Part shown: in pieces, positions 12,987 to 25,229 of the stretch | Layout of the letters: each line of letters opens with the position of its first letter | Numbering within the stretch: the first letter of the stretch is position 1 | DNA from: Dioscorea cayenensis subsp. rotundata | Taxonomy: Eukaryota > Streptophyta > Magnoliopsida > Dioscoreales > Dioscoreaceae | Assembly: GCF_009730915.1 (NCBI RefSeq) | Contig: NC_052475.1 | Span: forward strand, 27,279,016 to 27,343,015 | Direction of reading: 5' to 3' | DNA length: 64,000 nucleotides | Notes under the pieces: generated by a model | Told to the model about the DNA's origin: nothing | The model's input: only the letters and a program-made list of their open reading frames with translations | Databases searched by the model: none | Translations under genes and position numbers: made by a program

Positions 12987-14629
12987 TCAAGCTGCCACAG
13001 TGCTCTTGGTTATGACATTCTCCTCATCATTTGTAACTGCTGTGCCTTTGTTCTGTTCATGATCTCCTTCATGACTTGGAATTTCAACCTCCTTTTCTTT
13101 AATAATTTGATGATCTGGAACCACAACAATTGTTATTGAGTCACTGATCACTTTCTCTTCTGAAACTTTCTTGCAATTCTTGTACACCGTGTAGAGCACC
13201 ATTTGAGTCATGCCAAAGAGGAAGCCCAATATGTTTGGAATCTATATGTGATCATTAACCATGCAAAAGCAGCAGTTAAATTCATTAGTAATAATCAATG
13301 TAGGAAAAAAAATTAAGTAATCTATCATTAGCTAGTTTATGTATAATTACCGCGACGTAGATGTCCTTGCTTAGTAAACCATATCCGAACCAACAGACGG
13401 CACTCAGAGTTAGGAACAATGAGAGGTAGAAAGGCATGAACTCAACACTCTTTGTTTTGATGACTAGTTTCTGAAACATTCACAAAAAAATTAACACAGT
13501 AAGGATATATGTATGTATATATATATATGTATGTAATTAAAACTAGTTAGCTGAAATTTTTTAAATACTTACAATGATGCTTAAAGGAGCGGCGAAAACA
13601 CTAACAGCAAAGGCAACACAAATCCAACCAAGAAGAATGGCTCGGTTTTCGCCTTTTGTAAGGAGCATAGTTAAGAGGACAATTGAGCCAAACAGGATAA
13701 CATTGAAGAGAAACATCAGCTTTAGAGTGTAGATCTTGGCTTTTCTTGGAGCATAATGTAGGAACATGAGAATATAAACAGTTTCAACAAAGCAGCCAAA
13801 GGTGTTGATGGTGATGAGAAGGAACATGTTGGTCTTCACAAAGGCATAGTAAATCCATAGCATTGCACTGAATAGAGCAACCACATAAGGCACTGATTGA
13901 AACCCTTCTGTTGATTTCCTTTTGTACACTCTATAGAATGTTGGCCTGTTTATAATTCATGCATGCAATAATTAAACATTAATTAGTTGATTAATCATGC
14001 ATCATTGGTTAATAAGTAATTGAATATTGGATTGTGAAAAGGAGTTCTTACAGTGGAGCAAGATACACCATGAAGGAGATAAGATTACCTGCAGAATGAT
14101 AATAATTAAGCAAGTCATTAACTAGAGTTTAATAAAACAAAAATTAAATGTGAAGAAATTAAATTTAACATCAATAAAGCATGAACTTTCTGCCTACCAA
14201 CTTTAGTGTGGTGTAAAAGACAGATGGAGTTTAGTTTACTTGTTACAAGTCTATATATATAATTAATGTATATATATGATCATACATATATAACCGTAGT
14301 ATCTTAATGTAATGATATATATATTATTAAAGAGGAGAAAAAGTCTTGTGAACCTTAAACAAATTGAATGAATCCAATGTTTATAATTTCAGGAAAAAAA
14401 ATTTTCACTAATGTTGCACCATGCATGCATCCCTGTGATGAGTTTGAGATATATAATTCTCAATACTTTTTTCTCAAAAAATATAAAAAGCAGAAGCACT
14501 TTATATAACTTCTCTCTTCGTTTTTAATTATCATTTACTCACTCCCTTAGAAGAAAGACAAGAAAAACAACAACAAAGAGATCAGAAAGAAATGCAAAAG
14601 TTCATGGCCATGAGAATATTGTTTAAATG

Positions 14630-14706
<77 letters not shown>

Positions 14707-14772
14707 AAGAATTAAGCTACCTAGAATGCCAAAAGCGAAAGCATAAGGGTGGTCCAAAGAAAGGCCAGCCAT
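12987..14772 (-). CDS. Bidirectional sugar transporter SWEET, clade III type
   Basis: Five exons on the minus strand: 14772-14721, 14088-14052, 13945-13573, 13470-13351 and 13241-12987, giving 278 residues. SWEETs are seven-helix plasma-membrane uniporters. They consist of two MtN3/saliva triple-helix repeats (about 10-95 and 130-215) joined by a linker helix. Diagnostic stretches are [72 protein letters not shown] and [20 protein letters not shown]. The closeness to AtSWEET10-15 and OsSWEET11-15 proteins, which export sucrose, suggests clade III. The C-terminal cytosolic tail is acidic and ends KSTVAA. The start is MAGLSLDHP at 14772. An in-frame ATG 33 codons upstream only translates a CTT/TTC microsatellite and is rejected. 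Intron 1 opens almost directly into a long (AT)n tract. Confidence 0.95.
14633..14702. repeat. (AT)n microsatellite, about 70 bp, in SWEET intron 1
   Basis: An uninterrupted AT run of about 35 units lies some 20 bases past the donor site of SWEET exon 1. Its length is likely to vary between individuals. A second low-complexity (AAG)n tract at about 14814-14838 lies in the SWEET 5' leader. Confidence 0.9.
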
Positions 14773-14991
14773 CTCTTCCTTCAATTCAACACAAACAAAA
14801 CTAATGAAAAAAAAAAGAAGAAGAAGAAGAAGAAGAAGCAGAAGAAGAGAAGAGAAGAAGGTTAAAGGCAAAAAAAGAGTGATCCTCTCTTCTCACAAAT
14901 TAAGAGAGAAAACTCTTTAGCCTTAAACTTCCTCTACTTCTCAAGCTAATGCAATGAGCTAGGCTTGATGTGAATAAAGAAGAGCAATGAG

Positions 14992-15000
14992 CTTTATATA
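14992..15000 (-). promoter_or_regulatory. TATA box of the SWEET gene
   Basis: TATATAAAG on the minus strand, about 220 bases upstream of the start codon. A transcription start about 30 bases downstream (near 14965) would give a leader of about 190 bases, which is normal. Position and match to consensus are the only evidence. Confidence 0.6.
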
Positions 15001-15560
15001 GGAAATGAAAAGGTTAAAAAAGAAAATGACGCATGGAATATCATATACATAGATATATGAAGTGCTTTTTTAACTTTTAAACATTGATGAAAACTCTAAT
15101 GAAAACTATAAACACAATATTAAAAAGTATAAAGCTTGTGTTTGATTTGAAGTTTGAATGGATGAATGGTTGGCTTGGGTTATGGCTACGTACGTTACTA
15201 CGTAATTGGTTATGAAAGGTGTATACACATGACAAAGAGGTTCATTAATTTCATGTGACTTCTCAAGCCAACCTAACTATAACTCCACAATAATACATAG
15301 CCTTTTAGCCGTTTCTCCATCCGCGTCAGCATGCACAAACCCTAACTTCCTCCATGACTCTCCCACCTCCTTTGCTTCTTCATGTACACCTCTATTAATT
15401 AATTTCTCTCTCTTTTGAACTATCAAAATGCTCCAAAGTTTTGCATGAAATCATACACGTTTAGCACCTTTTTTTTTGTTTGTTTTCAGTAACTTAAACT
15501 TTGACTTAAAACTTTAGTTTCATGACTTTTATGTATTTTTAATTAGTGTTTAATTTTCCC

Positions 15561-15600
<40 letters not shown>
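15000..15600. other. Promoter-side intergenic DNA of the SWEET gene
   Basis: AT-rich with no recognisable gene. It lies between the SWEET TATA box and the hairpin array, so SWEET regulatory sites could be here, but none is singled out. Confidence 0.4.
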
Positions 15601-15601
<1 letters not shown>

Positions 15602-16625
15602 AAACATCATCTAAGTGAGTACTTAGATGATATTTTTTAAGTATATATATTGATCTAATGGCTATAAGTGTTGTTTCTTTTTTTCTGTTTTATATTGTTC
15701 CGAACTGTTGTACACTATTTACAGTAAATTTCTCCTTTTAACATATATATATATATATATATGAGAAAACATCATCTAAGTATTTACTTAGATGATGTTT
15801 TCTAACTATGTTGATCCAATGGCTCTTAGTGTTATTTTTTTACTGTTTTGTATTGTTCCGAACTGTTGTACATTATTTATTACTGTACATGAATTATCAT
15901 AACCATCAAAATACAAATCCAACAGTTATCAGATATATAACTAGAAAGAGGTAGAAGGAGAGAAAGACCAAATTAATTAATTTTAATGTGTAGTTAGGCA
16001 AAGTGAGACATTTTAATGAATCTAATAAAGAATCAATGAAAAATGGGTATATTGATTAAAAAGCCTCTCACATTTAGCATGAAAAATGTATATATAGTTA
16101 CAACTATATATAAAGCAAACAAAAAATGATTGACAAAGCAAACAAAAAATTCACGTATACACTATTTACAGTAAATTTCTCTTTCTAACATATATATATA
16201 TATATATATGAAAAAACATCATCTAAGTAAATACTTAGATGATGTTTTCTAAGTATGTTGATCTAATGGCTCTCAGTGTTATTTTTTTACTGTTTTGTAC
16301 TGTTCCGAATTGTTGTACACTATTTGCTACTGTATATGAATCATCATAACCGTCAAATACAAATCCAACAGTTATCATATATACTAAAAAAAGGTAGAAG
16401 GAGAGAAAGATCAAATTAATTAATTTTAATGTGTAGTTAGGCAAAGTGAGACATTTTAATGAATCTAATAAAGAATCAATGAAAAATGGGTATATTGATT
16501 AAAAAGCCTTTCACATTTAGCATGAAAAATGTATATATAGTTACAACAATATATAAAGCAAACAAAAAATGATTGGCAGCAAACAAAATGTAGGTATGCA
16601 CTATTTACAGTAAATTTCTCCTTCT

Positions 16626-16689
<64 letters not shown>

Positions 16690-17945
16690 AAAAACATCAT
16701 CTAAGTAAATACCTAGATGATGTTTTCTAAGCAAAGTTGTCAGACCCGGCCCGGGCAATGACCCAGATAAGCCCAGGGGTCAGGGGTTGATGGGTTCGAC
16801 CGGGTCGAACCGGGGTTGAACCGGGGTCAATAATTAAATATAAAAAAAAATATTATAATAATTAATAATGAGCAAATATAATATTAAACCCATAATTATA
16901 ATATAAAAACCTACTCAAATTTGATATTTAAATTGATAAATGACTTTATATACAGTAGAGTTTTCTAATTATGTCATTTATTTTTATATTTTTAAATATT
17001 TACAAATTTAATATATTAATATATAATTATCGAACTTCTCTCGGTGTTATTTATTCTCATTTATTTGTTTATTGGTTGATTTTGTTAAAATAGATAAGAA
17101 ATTTAATTCACTAATTCTTATATCTCAATTGAGTTTTTATTTTGTTTTAAATTTTCATATATTTTTTATTTAATTAGAATATTTTAATTTTATATTTTTA
17201 TAATAAAAGTACACTCATTTATTGTTTTATTTTCTTAATAAATTAAATTTTTAGAAAGTATTTACATAACACATTAATAGATTTTATTTTTAAATGTTAA
17301 TTTTTGTTGGTATGTTTATGATATATATATATATATATATTGTAATTCTATTTATTGTCTAATGAGAAAATAATAATAAATTATTAAATATTGTAAAAAA
17401 AAAATAAACATTGTGACCCGATTGACCCGGCCGGGTCAACCGGTTCCCAGTTGAACCGCCCGGGTCTCCGGGTTAACACCGGGTTTTTTAATACCTGGTT
17501 CAATGGGGTATACCCGGGCCGGCCACATGACCAGTTCCCGGTTTTTCCTGTTGAACTGGCCAGGCCAGTCCAGGTCTTGACAACCTTGATTCTAAATATG
17601 TTGATCCAATGGCTCTCAGTGTTGTTTTTTTTACTGTTTTGTACTGTTTAGAACTGTTGTACACTATTTATTATTGTACATAAATCATCATAATCGTCAA
17701 ATACAAATTCAACAATTATCATATATAATTAGAAAAAGGTAGAAGGAGAGAAAGATCAAATTAATTAATTATAATGTGTAGTTAGGCAAAGTGAGACATT
17801 TTAACGGATCTAATAAAGAATCAACAAAAAAATGGGTATATTGATTAAAAAGCCTTTCACGTTTGGCATGAAAAATGTATATATACTTAGGACTATATAT
17901 AAAGTAAACAAAAAATGATTGACCAAAAAAAAAAGCAAACAAAAA
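15600..17945. repeat. Tandem array of about 440-bp units, each starting with an (AT)n tract and a 36-bp perfect or near-perfect hairpin
   Basis: One partial and three near-complete units are present. Unit starts (CACTATTTACAGTAAATTTCTC) fall at about 15708, 16160 and 16597; a partial unit precedes from about 15600. Each unit has an (AT)n run, then arms AAAACATCATCTAAGTA and its complement. Hairpins lie at about 15601-15636, 15766-15801, 16213-16248 and 16691-16726. The first has a few mismatches, the next two have perfect 17-bp arms with a 2-base loop, and the last has one mismatch. A shared tail (GGTAGAAGGAGAGAAAGA, TGTGTAGTTAGGCAAAGTGAG, TAAAAAGCC) follows to about 17945. The third full unit is split by a transposon at 16731-17589. 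Units are similar but not identical. No protein is encoded. Confidence 0.85.
16731..17589. mobile_element. Non-autonomous TIR element with GC-rich ends, nested in the hairpin array
   Basis: Both ends carry the inverted motif CAARGTTGTCA (left GCAAAGTTGTCAGACC, right end reads TCAAGGTTGTCAAGACC on the other strand). The flanking TTCTAA is duplicated at 16725-16730 and 17590-17595. The neighbouring array units show the empty site, in which TTTTCTAA runs straight into GTATGTTGAT or a close variant. Each end holds about 100-150 bp rich in CCGGGT and GGTTGAACC words, while the 500-bp centre is very AT-rich. No transposase is encoded. Superfamily is uncertain; a 6-8 bp duplication would fit hAT better than Mutator. 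Confidence 0.8.
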
Positions 17946-17949
17946 ATGT

Positions 17950-20300
17950 ACGTACACATCACCTTAATTTCATGTTTACATAATCATGCTGCATGCGCAT
18001 AAGGTTTTTGATTATTTTGCATAAATATTGAATAGAAAACTAAGACTGGAAAAGTGGGGTACATTGAATAGATCTAATTAAAAGGCATTCATGATTCATC
18101 TATAAGATGATTTTTTTATTAATAGCATGTAGAGATGTATGAACCGTTCTAGGTGGTCTTCTTTTTCAAAACAAAACAAAACAAAGTACAAAACTTATGG
18201 GAATTACAATAAGAAAAATTCATTGCCTAATTTATAACATGAATTAAATTTTTTTTATTTTATTTTTTTATTTTATTTTTTATTTTATTTTTTATTTTTG
18301 GGTTTCTTTGTAGTTTGGTGGTTGGTATGTGACTTAACCCAAGAAAATTGGGGTCCACCGATGTGTGTTTTAACCATCAAGCCATGTAGGCCAGCACTCT
18401 TCACTGTCAATTTGGGCTTTCATGTGCAATATATACAAACTCCATTTTAACTAATAATAATAAAGCAAGGTAATCAAAATTAATAGTTAACCTAAATCAT
18501 TAATTGTGCATTAATTATTAATAGATTATTTAAATCAAGAGCGTGTTAATACTAATCACCTAATTAAGCTTTTTATGGTTAATTATTTCTTAATTAATTT
18601 GCATGCTTGAATGATTAGCCAATTAGCAGCCTTGTGCTGGAAGAGTTTGGCATTGCAGTTATGAAAGGCCTCGATGAGACAAAATAAGGTCTTATCTCTT
18701 CTCCTTTTCATTTCTTATGGAGTCTGAAATCAAGCTGTGAATCATAAGCTCTGGAAGGCCAATTAGAGCAAAGAGATGTGCTATCTAATTAAGCTAATTA
18801 ATTAATCTCTTGATTTGCTAATCTTGGCTCCCTTGTATAATGCTCAATTACTCAATCATTTACACCTTTACGCTTCTGAATTTTAGGAAGACACTTCCTT
18901 CTAAGTCTTTCTATAATTAGTTTTCTATATATTGAGAGTTTTAAAAGAAAAGGAGTTTTCTACTATCAATATATAGTTCTTTTTTTTTACATATATTTAT
19001 TTAGAAGCAATAAAATACATAGTAAAAAAAAAAAAGCATTACGTAAAATATATATATATTTATGTTTATAGTTGAAGTGGATTAGACAGTTATCTCTCAG
19101 CAAAAATCATATGCTACAAATATAATGAGATGTCGTCTCTATTCATTCCTTTGTTAGTTGCGAAATTAATGAATACTTGTATTATTGGTCATTTCTTAAA
19201 AAAGTTAATGAATTCTTAAAATTAAGAGTACAAAATTCACATGTTTTTCATTTTGTTTTTATTTTTGTGCATCTTTGTTGTCTTTATTTAACTAAAATTA
19301 GAAAACATATTATTTGATAATCTTTTCGCTGATCTAATATATACCCGTTCTAATTTTTTTATTACCTTAATTAGTAATTATTTAAATTTTTTTTTAATTC
19401 TAGTACTTGTGTACCTCAAAAAGATGATTTATGCAAGCTAAAGCTACTAAACATATACTGTTAAATTTTTTATTAAATATATGGCATTATATGATAGTAT
19501 GCCGAATTCTTACTCTAAAAGAACAGGGGGAAAAAATAGAAGTGATACTTAGGTGCAAATAAGGGAAAGGGACCAATATTTTATTGCACTTTTGGACCTC
19601 AAAGATGGCTAATTAAGTGACCAAAAGGTATGTAGAAAATTGCAGCAAAAATTTACTTATGGTTTGCTTTGCATAGAACAAGCATGAGATTATGCTTAAT
19701 ATGAGGAAAGGTTTTATTTCTTGTGGGGGAGTTCTTCACTTAATTTTAGCATGTAATTATGGATGGTTGTATATAAAGTTAAATTAATGTGTATTTGTTT
19801 TATTAAATTAAAACTTAAAGTTTTACACAATTTTGTTGTAAGAAATTATGTCTGTTAGTGAATCAAATTTATAAGTTAATTCACTCTTTATTATAAAGAT
19901 ACAACTATTTGAATATTTCATATCTATCTTAATTTGTCCGTTGTTTTTTTTTCTTTTTTTTATATTTATTTAGTATATTTGGTTTGATTCAGAAAGAAAA
20001 TAAGAGCAAAAATTTTAGAGAAAATAATAATTAAATGAAAATTAATTAATGAATGGCACGTTGTTGTGCATGCTAAACATGCATGATAAGTCAAATGAAT
20101 CTTTGAATTCGTTCAAATAATTATCAAATGAATCTTTGAATTCGTTTAATTAATTATTTAATAACATTTTACTCTCATGATATTCGAAATTTCAACCATA
20201 ATTAGTTAGCGAGTAAAACTTGAGTGAAAATCCATTTGAGTTGATATCGAACACAATCTGATTATATAATTCACAAAAATTAATAAAATTTTGTTCTAAA
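17950..20300. other. Intergenic AT-rich DNA
   Basis: No gene is recognised. A T-rich low-complexity run lies at about 18247-18300. A short tandem duplication of about 37 bp (TCAAATGAATCTTTGAATTCG twice) lies at about 20090-20150. Confidence 0.45.
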
Positions 20301-20329
20301 ACAATTCTAATTTGAATGCACGCTGACCA

Positions 20330-20580
20330 GGAGTAGTCCTCATCTTCTTGTTACTGGGCAGGCCTGTATCTCCAGACGGTAGTCTTCGCTCGCCCAGCTT
20401 GTTTTATTTTCTCTCTCTTCTTGTATTACTTTTGCTCACTGTTCTCCTCATCCCTGGAAAGGATTCCAGCATGTTATTTACTTTTAGTCTTTTCTTGTTT
20501 GTTGTTTCCTCTCTGTTGTACTCCTTTGTTCTCTTCTTTTTAATAAATTGGTGATTTATCCATTTTATTAAAAAAAAACT
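20330..20580 (+). mobile_element. Probable 3' tail of a 5'-truncated LINE
   Basis: A block of distinctly different composition (T/C-rich, TTTTCTCTCTCTTCTTG) ends in AATAAATTGGTGATTTATCC and then a run of nine A residues at about 20571-20579. That ending is typical of plant L1-type LINE 3' ends. No reverse transcriptase remains and no convincing target duplication was found, so the call is tentative. Confidence 0.45.
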
Positions 20581-21349
20581 CACATAATGCCACATTGTAA
20601 TTTATTGTTAAATAAATTAAACATTAATCTCATACATGTCGTATCTTCTAATTAATTATTGAAAGAAAAAAGTTCATCTTCTCACAAGTTAAGTACATAA
20701 AATATATGGTACAATCAACAACTTTAGTGAGATTATTACAGGACTAGAGAACTAATATTTAATGTACCTCGTATTTTAATTAATAACCAAGAATATGCTT
20801 CAAAAATAACAACTTAAAACATGTTTTGCATGCAGGTGAGATGATTATGAACATTCCAGACATATATTGTTAAAAAAGAATAAGATGGAACATATAACAT
20901 AACTTGAAATTTGTGGTACAATAAACTTTCGGCCAAATGCAAATGTTAATTAGTACATACAATATAGACAAATACTTTGTACAAAAAAAATTTTGGACGC
21001 TGCACAATCTAGTTAAAGTTAAAGTAAAGATGCATATTTTGTCCAAGATTATATAGTTGTATGTCAACTTAATATGCTAATATTTTAAATACTGATTTAG
21101 AGTCGAGTAGTTTATTATAATATTTTTTTTATTCATTATAATCATGCTTATATATCTTAAATGAGATTATTATATTAATTAATCATGAATGAGGTTGTAT
21201 TCATTATTTTATAATCGACAATGACATATTTGATAAAACTAATTAAGTTAACTAAATGTCTTGGTTTTTACCTTTTAGAAATGCATTTTCCATAAAAATT
21301 ATTTAAAAATAAAAATAAAAAAGTTTAATATTTTCGAAGAGAAAGTAAG

Positions 21350-21418
<69 letters not shown>

Positions 21419-23420
21419 AAAGTGGTATTAGATTCTTTTGAAATGACATATTAATATTATTTTTTTCTACAATAAATTGGTCGATAAGTGTATACTAAAA
21501 AGAAAAAGATAATTTACATAACTTTTAATTGTTTGAAATTTATTGGATATCAATTTTGTAATTTTAAAATTTAGACAACACAATCAAGCCAAATTTATTG
21601 GACAGAAACACTTCGGTCTCTAACTATATGTTTTAATAATCAAATTATTTAAATTTATTAGACAAAAACCTTTCGTTTTTTATTTGTAAAAAAGTCAAAT
21701 GTCTGAGTTGTTGACAATGTAAAAATATTTTAAATATTTCAACAAATTTAAAAGTGGGTTTTCTCAATTTATTGTGAGTAGAGTACAGATGTAGTTATGG
21801 CATCGACATCATATTAAGTTATATACCAAGGTATTTTTGTTTTTTTTTTTAATCTTAGTAAAAAAAATATGTTTAATAAAAATGAAATTTTATACTATAT
21901 GAAATTTATTTTTCAAAAAAAAATTAAATTTAAAAAATACCAGTATTTAACTCAAATTAAAAAGGATTTAACTATAGATTTAAAATAAAATTTTCAACAT
22001 ATATTTTCAAAGAAGTGACGAGAACAACAAAATCCTAAATAAAAGATGAATTTATGTCAAAAAAATCATTGTTTTATCCCTTGTGATATTTTTATTCATA
22101 TGAAATATTTATTATATTATTTTGAACACCATATTAAGGACTTGGTATCGATAAATTATTAAATAAAAACAAACAAAATAAATGATACATATATAATGGA
22201 AGTGAACAAAAGTGTAAAAGATAACTAGATTTTGATTTGAATTCATTAGTTCATATTTTTAATATTAATGTAAAAGAATAATATTGAAACCAACTCTAAG
22301 GTAGGATTGTATTTAACTTTTATATTATGTCTAAATTTAATATATTTATCAGTGTAGTTTTGTTTTGGTAATATATAATTTCTTAAATTTTCTCATATTC
22401 CAAGATAGATATCAACATCTTAAAATCTCCCAGTAGAGTTATTACAAAATATGCTATATGGTTTAATAAAGCTTCACATATGCATGTCCATGCATGCAAA
22501 ATTTGTACTTTATTTTTTCGTATAATATATGTATATATATATTTACGTAGTTTTGATTAATTTTCATAATTAAGCAATGGTTATATATATATATATATTT
22601 TAGTGAAAAAATATATTGTTTAATTTTCACTCACCATACAAATTTAAGGAGTATTGCTCAAATGATTATTATATATATATATATATATGTAAATTATAAA
22701 TTATTGGGGAAAAGAAACATATAATGGGCTTTTTTTTTGGGCGTTATTAGCTCAGGCCTAATTCAATTTGGCCCAAAAAATTTAAAGAATAACTCTTTTA
22801 ATTTTGAACCTGATAGAAAAGAAAATAATTATTTAAATTTGGGAATTAAAAAAGCTTTCTTTGTTAAAGAATAATTGTATTATTATTTGTAGTGTTTTAC
22901 ATTAATAGAAGAGTTAATAAGATAAAAAGATAACTAACTAACACACCTGTGGCATATAAGCCAAGGTTGTCATTCGCTTGTTCATTCTTGCTCTAACAGT
23001 GCATGTTCTACCAACCCAAAGTCACAAATTTTTTGCATTGAAATCCTAAAACCACAGTTAATATTAATCAAATCCATTTAAAAATAACCTTTGACTTAAC
23101 ATTAATAATAATACAAACAGATAAATAATTTATTTAATTAAATTAAATAAAACTAATACTACTGAAGATTGGATGATTAATAAAACTAAGCTCCAAATAA
23201 TGATTCAACAGAGGAAACTGGAAAGACAATTCCCCATGAAAACAAATGTTAAAGTGATTTTATTTATTTATTTATTTAGTTTATTTTTTTAATACATGAA
23301 CAAACACACATTTTGATTATCATTAAGTAATGAAGAGAAAACATTAATATTTATTTTAATGGTCACATGCTTGAGAAGTAAGTTCCCCAGTGTTAATATT
23401 AATAGACCCCCCAAACTTAA
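20580..23420. other. Intergenic AT-rich DNA with a long (AT)n tract
   Basis: No gene is supported across about 2.8 kb. A (AT)n tract of about 60 bp occupies 21353-21414, with shorter ones at about 22580 and 22670. The right end runs into the promoter of the DRB gene. Confidence 0.45.
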
Positions 23421-23692
23421 AAGCCAATGGCCACCTCCCCCAAGCAATGGCTGTCGTTAGGGTGGGCAAGACTACAAAAGCTTACAAATGCTTTAAATGC
23501 ACCATTAATGGCAGAGCCTGATGGAGGAGTGTCTACTTCTGCCCTTCTCTCTCTCCTCCTCCTCTCTCTCTATTTGGAAACTGTGCTCTTCCCCACAACC
23601 CACCCCAAAAACAACACACCTTCTTCTTCTTCTTCTTCTTCTTCTTCTTCAGAAAGGAGCACATGTGTGGAGTGCCTTGAAGGTTGGTTGTC

Positions 23693-23722
23693 ATGGAGGT
23701 TGAAGAAGTGAAGTTCTTGTGA
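23693..23722 (+). other. Possible upstream ORF of the DRB gene
   Basis: A nine-codon frame (MEVEEVKFL then stop) ends 33 bases before the DRB start codon. It lies downstream of a (TTC)n tract and, if transcribed, would be in the 5' leader. TTGCAG directly before the DRB start could instead be a 3' splice site, in which case this frame may be spliced out. Functional relevance is unknown. Confidence 0.3.
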
Positions 23723-23755
23723 TCAAACTGATTGAGATTTGATTGACTTGCAGGT

Positions 23756-25220
23756 ATGTATAAGAACCAGCTGCAAGAGCTAGCACAGAGAAGTTGCTTT
23801 AACTTGCCATCCTATGCATGCATAAGAGAAGGTCCAGACCATGCACCTAGGTTCAAGGCTTCTGTTAATTTTAATGGTGAGATATTTGAAGGGCCAAGCA
23901 ACTGCACCACGTTGAGACAGGCTGAGCATGCTGCTGCTGAGGTTGCTCTTCAGAATCTCTCCGCCAGAGGCCCTTCTAGGACACTTACTGCTAGAGTTCT
24001 TGTAAGCCTGCCTTTCACTTTCTCATGGTTGATTTTGTTTTTCTTCTTTTAATCTTGTTGGTTGGTCATATTTGTTCCTTGGTTGTGTAGGATGAGACTG
24101 GGGTGTATAAAAATCTCTTGCAGGAGACTGCTCATAGAGCTGGGTTGAAGTTGCCAGTGTATACTACTGTAAGGTCAGGGCCTGGGCATCAACCTGTGTT
24201 CACTTGTAACGTGGAACTTGCTGGTATGAGCTTCAATGGAGAACCTGCAAAGACAAAGAAGCAAGCTGAGAAGAATGCTGCCATGGCTGCTTGGTCTGCT
24301 CTTAAGCAAAGTGAGAAGAATTTTGTCATCTTACCCTTGACCTTTGGTTTCTTCATCTTGTTTGTGATCAATATATATATATATATATATATATATCACT
24401 TGTGAGATCAATAATATCTCAAAGAATGGTTGTGTTTTCAGTGCCAAATTTGGAGTCTTTGTCACGGCAGGCAAAGGAGAGTGAGAACAGTGAGGAGCAG
24501 GAGCAGGTGGTTGTGGCAAGAGTGCTCTCCAGTTTTAGACCCAAAGAGGAGAGCAGCAGAGCGCTGAGACACAGAGAGCAGCTGCTGCAGAGGAGAGCTT
24601 CTGGCTCTTCAAACAGCTCATTTTGGTATCGAAAGCATCGAGGTTCCATGGATTCTTTGGTCGAAGCTCCATCTCCATCTCCATCTACTCCAATGCATCA
24701 GGCTCAGAAAGAAAGCTATCTTACAGGCTCCAAGATATTACTAACAATGCCAACGAGTGCAAGTTCCCCGGAGACATCCTCTTCAAAGGAGAAGACCAGC
24801 ATCAGCCAAGGTTTCCATTCATCAAGTAGGTACCTTCCAGTAGAGATCAGAAGTTCATCACAGGCTCCATTGGAGAATCATTGGATGGATGAATGCAATT
24901 CAAAAATTACACCTTTACCTCCCCACTGCAGAGCATTTCCCTTGCAAACTCAAATCAATACTAAGCCTTTCAGTCCCATTCCTCATCCTTGTGCTTCAGC
25001 TGGAGCAAGTTCTATGCCTGCAATGCCAAGGAGAATCAGTGCAGGAGGATACCATGCTGCTGCTCAAGGTCTTGCCCCTATGGTGCATATTCGAACAGTG
25101 ATCCCGGTCTGCGCCACTCCACCAATGAGGCTGCCAGCAAGCAATGCAACAGTACACAAGCAAGAGCAAGATGATGAAGTCTCAGCAGCCACCTCAAAGC
25201 TCACTAATCTCCAGCTTTGA
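23756..25220 (+). CDS. DRB2: Double-stranded RNA-binding protein, plant DRB2-like
   Basis: Three exons: 23756-24001, 24091-24310 and 24442-25220, giving 414 residues. Two N-terminal double-stranded RNA-binding motifs are clear. The first (about 1-70) runs from MYKNQLQELAQRSCFNLPSY to LRQAEHAAAEVALQNL. The second (about 87-154) runs from VYKNLLQETAHRAGLKLPVY to KTKKQAEKNAAMAAWSALKQ. Both keep the KKQAE/RQAEHAAAEVAL helix that contacts the RNA. Plant DRB2-type proteins act with Dicer-like enzymes in microRNA production and in translational repression, in nucleus and cytoplasm. The remaining 260 residues are Ser- and Pro-rich and probably disordered, ending SAATSKLTNLQL. The length is close to Arabidopsis DRB2 (434). 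DRB3 and DRB5 are near relatives, so the exact paralogue is less sure than the family. Confidence 0.92.
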
Positions 25221-25229
25221 AGGGAAGGA

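Noticed and set aside
14773-14871. N-terminal extension of the SWEET protein from an upstream in-frame ATG
   Set aside because: The extra residues are a translated CTT/TTC microsatellite (runs of Leu and Phe). MAGLSLDHP is the family-typical start.
16235-16444. Minus-strand frame of 69 codons in the hairpin array
   Set aside because: It lies in a repeated non-coding unit, and the same stretch in the other units is not an open frame of similar sequence.
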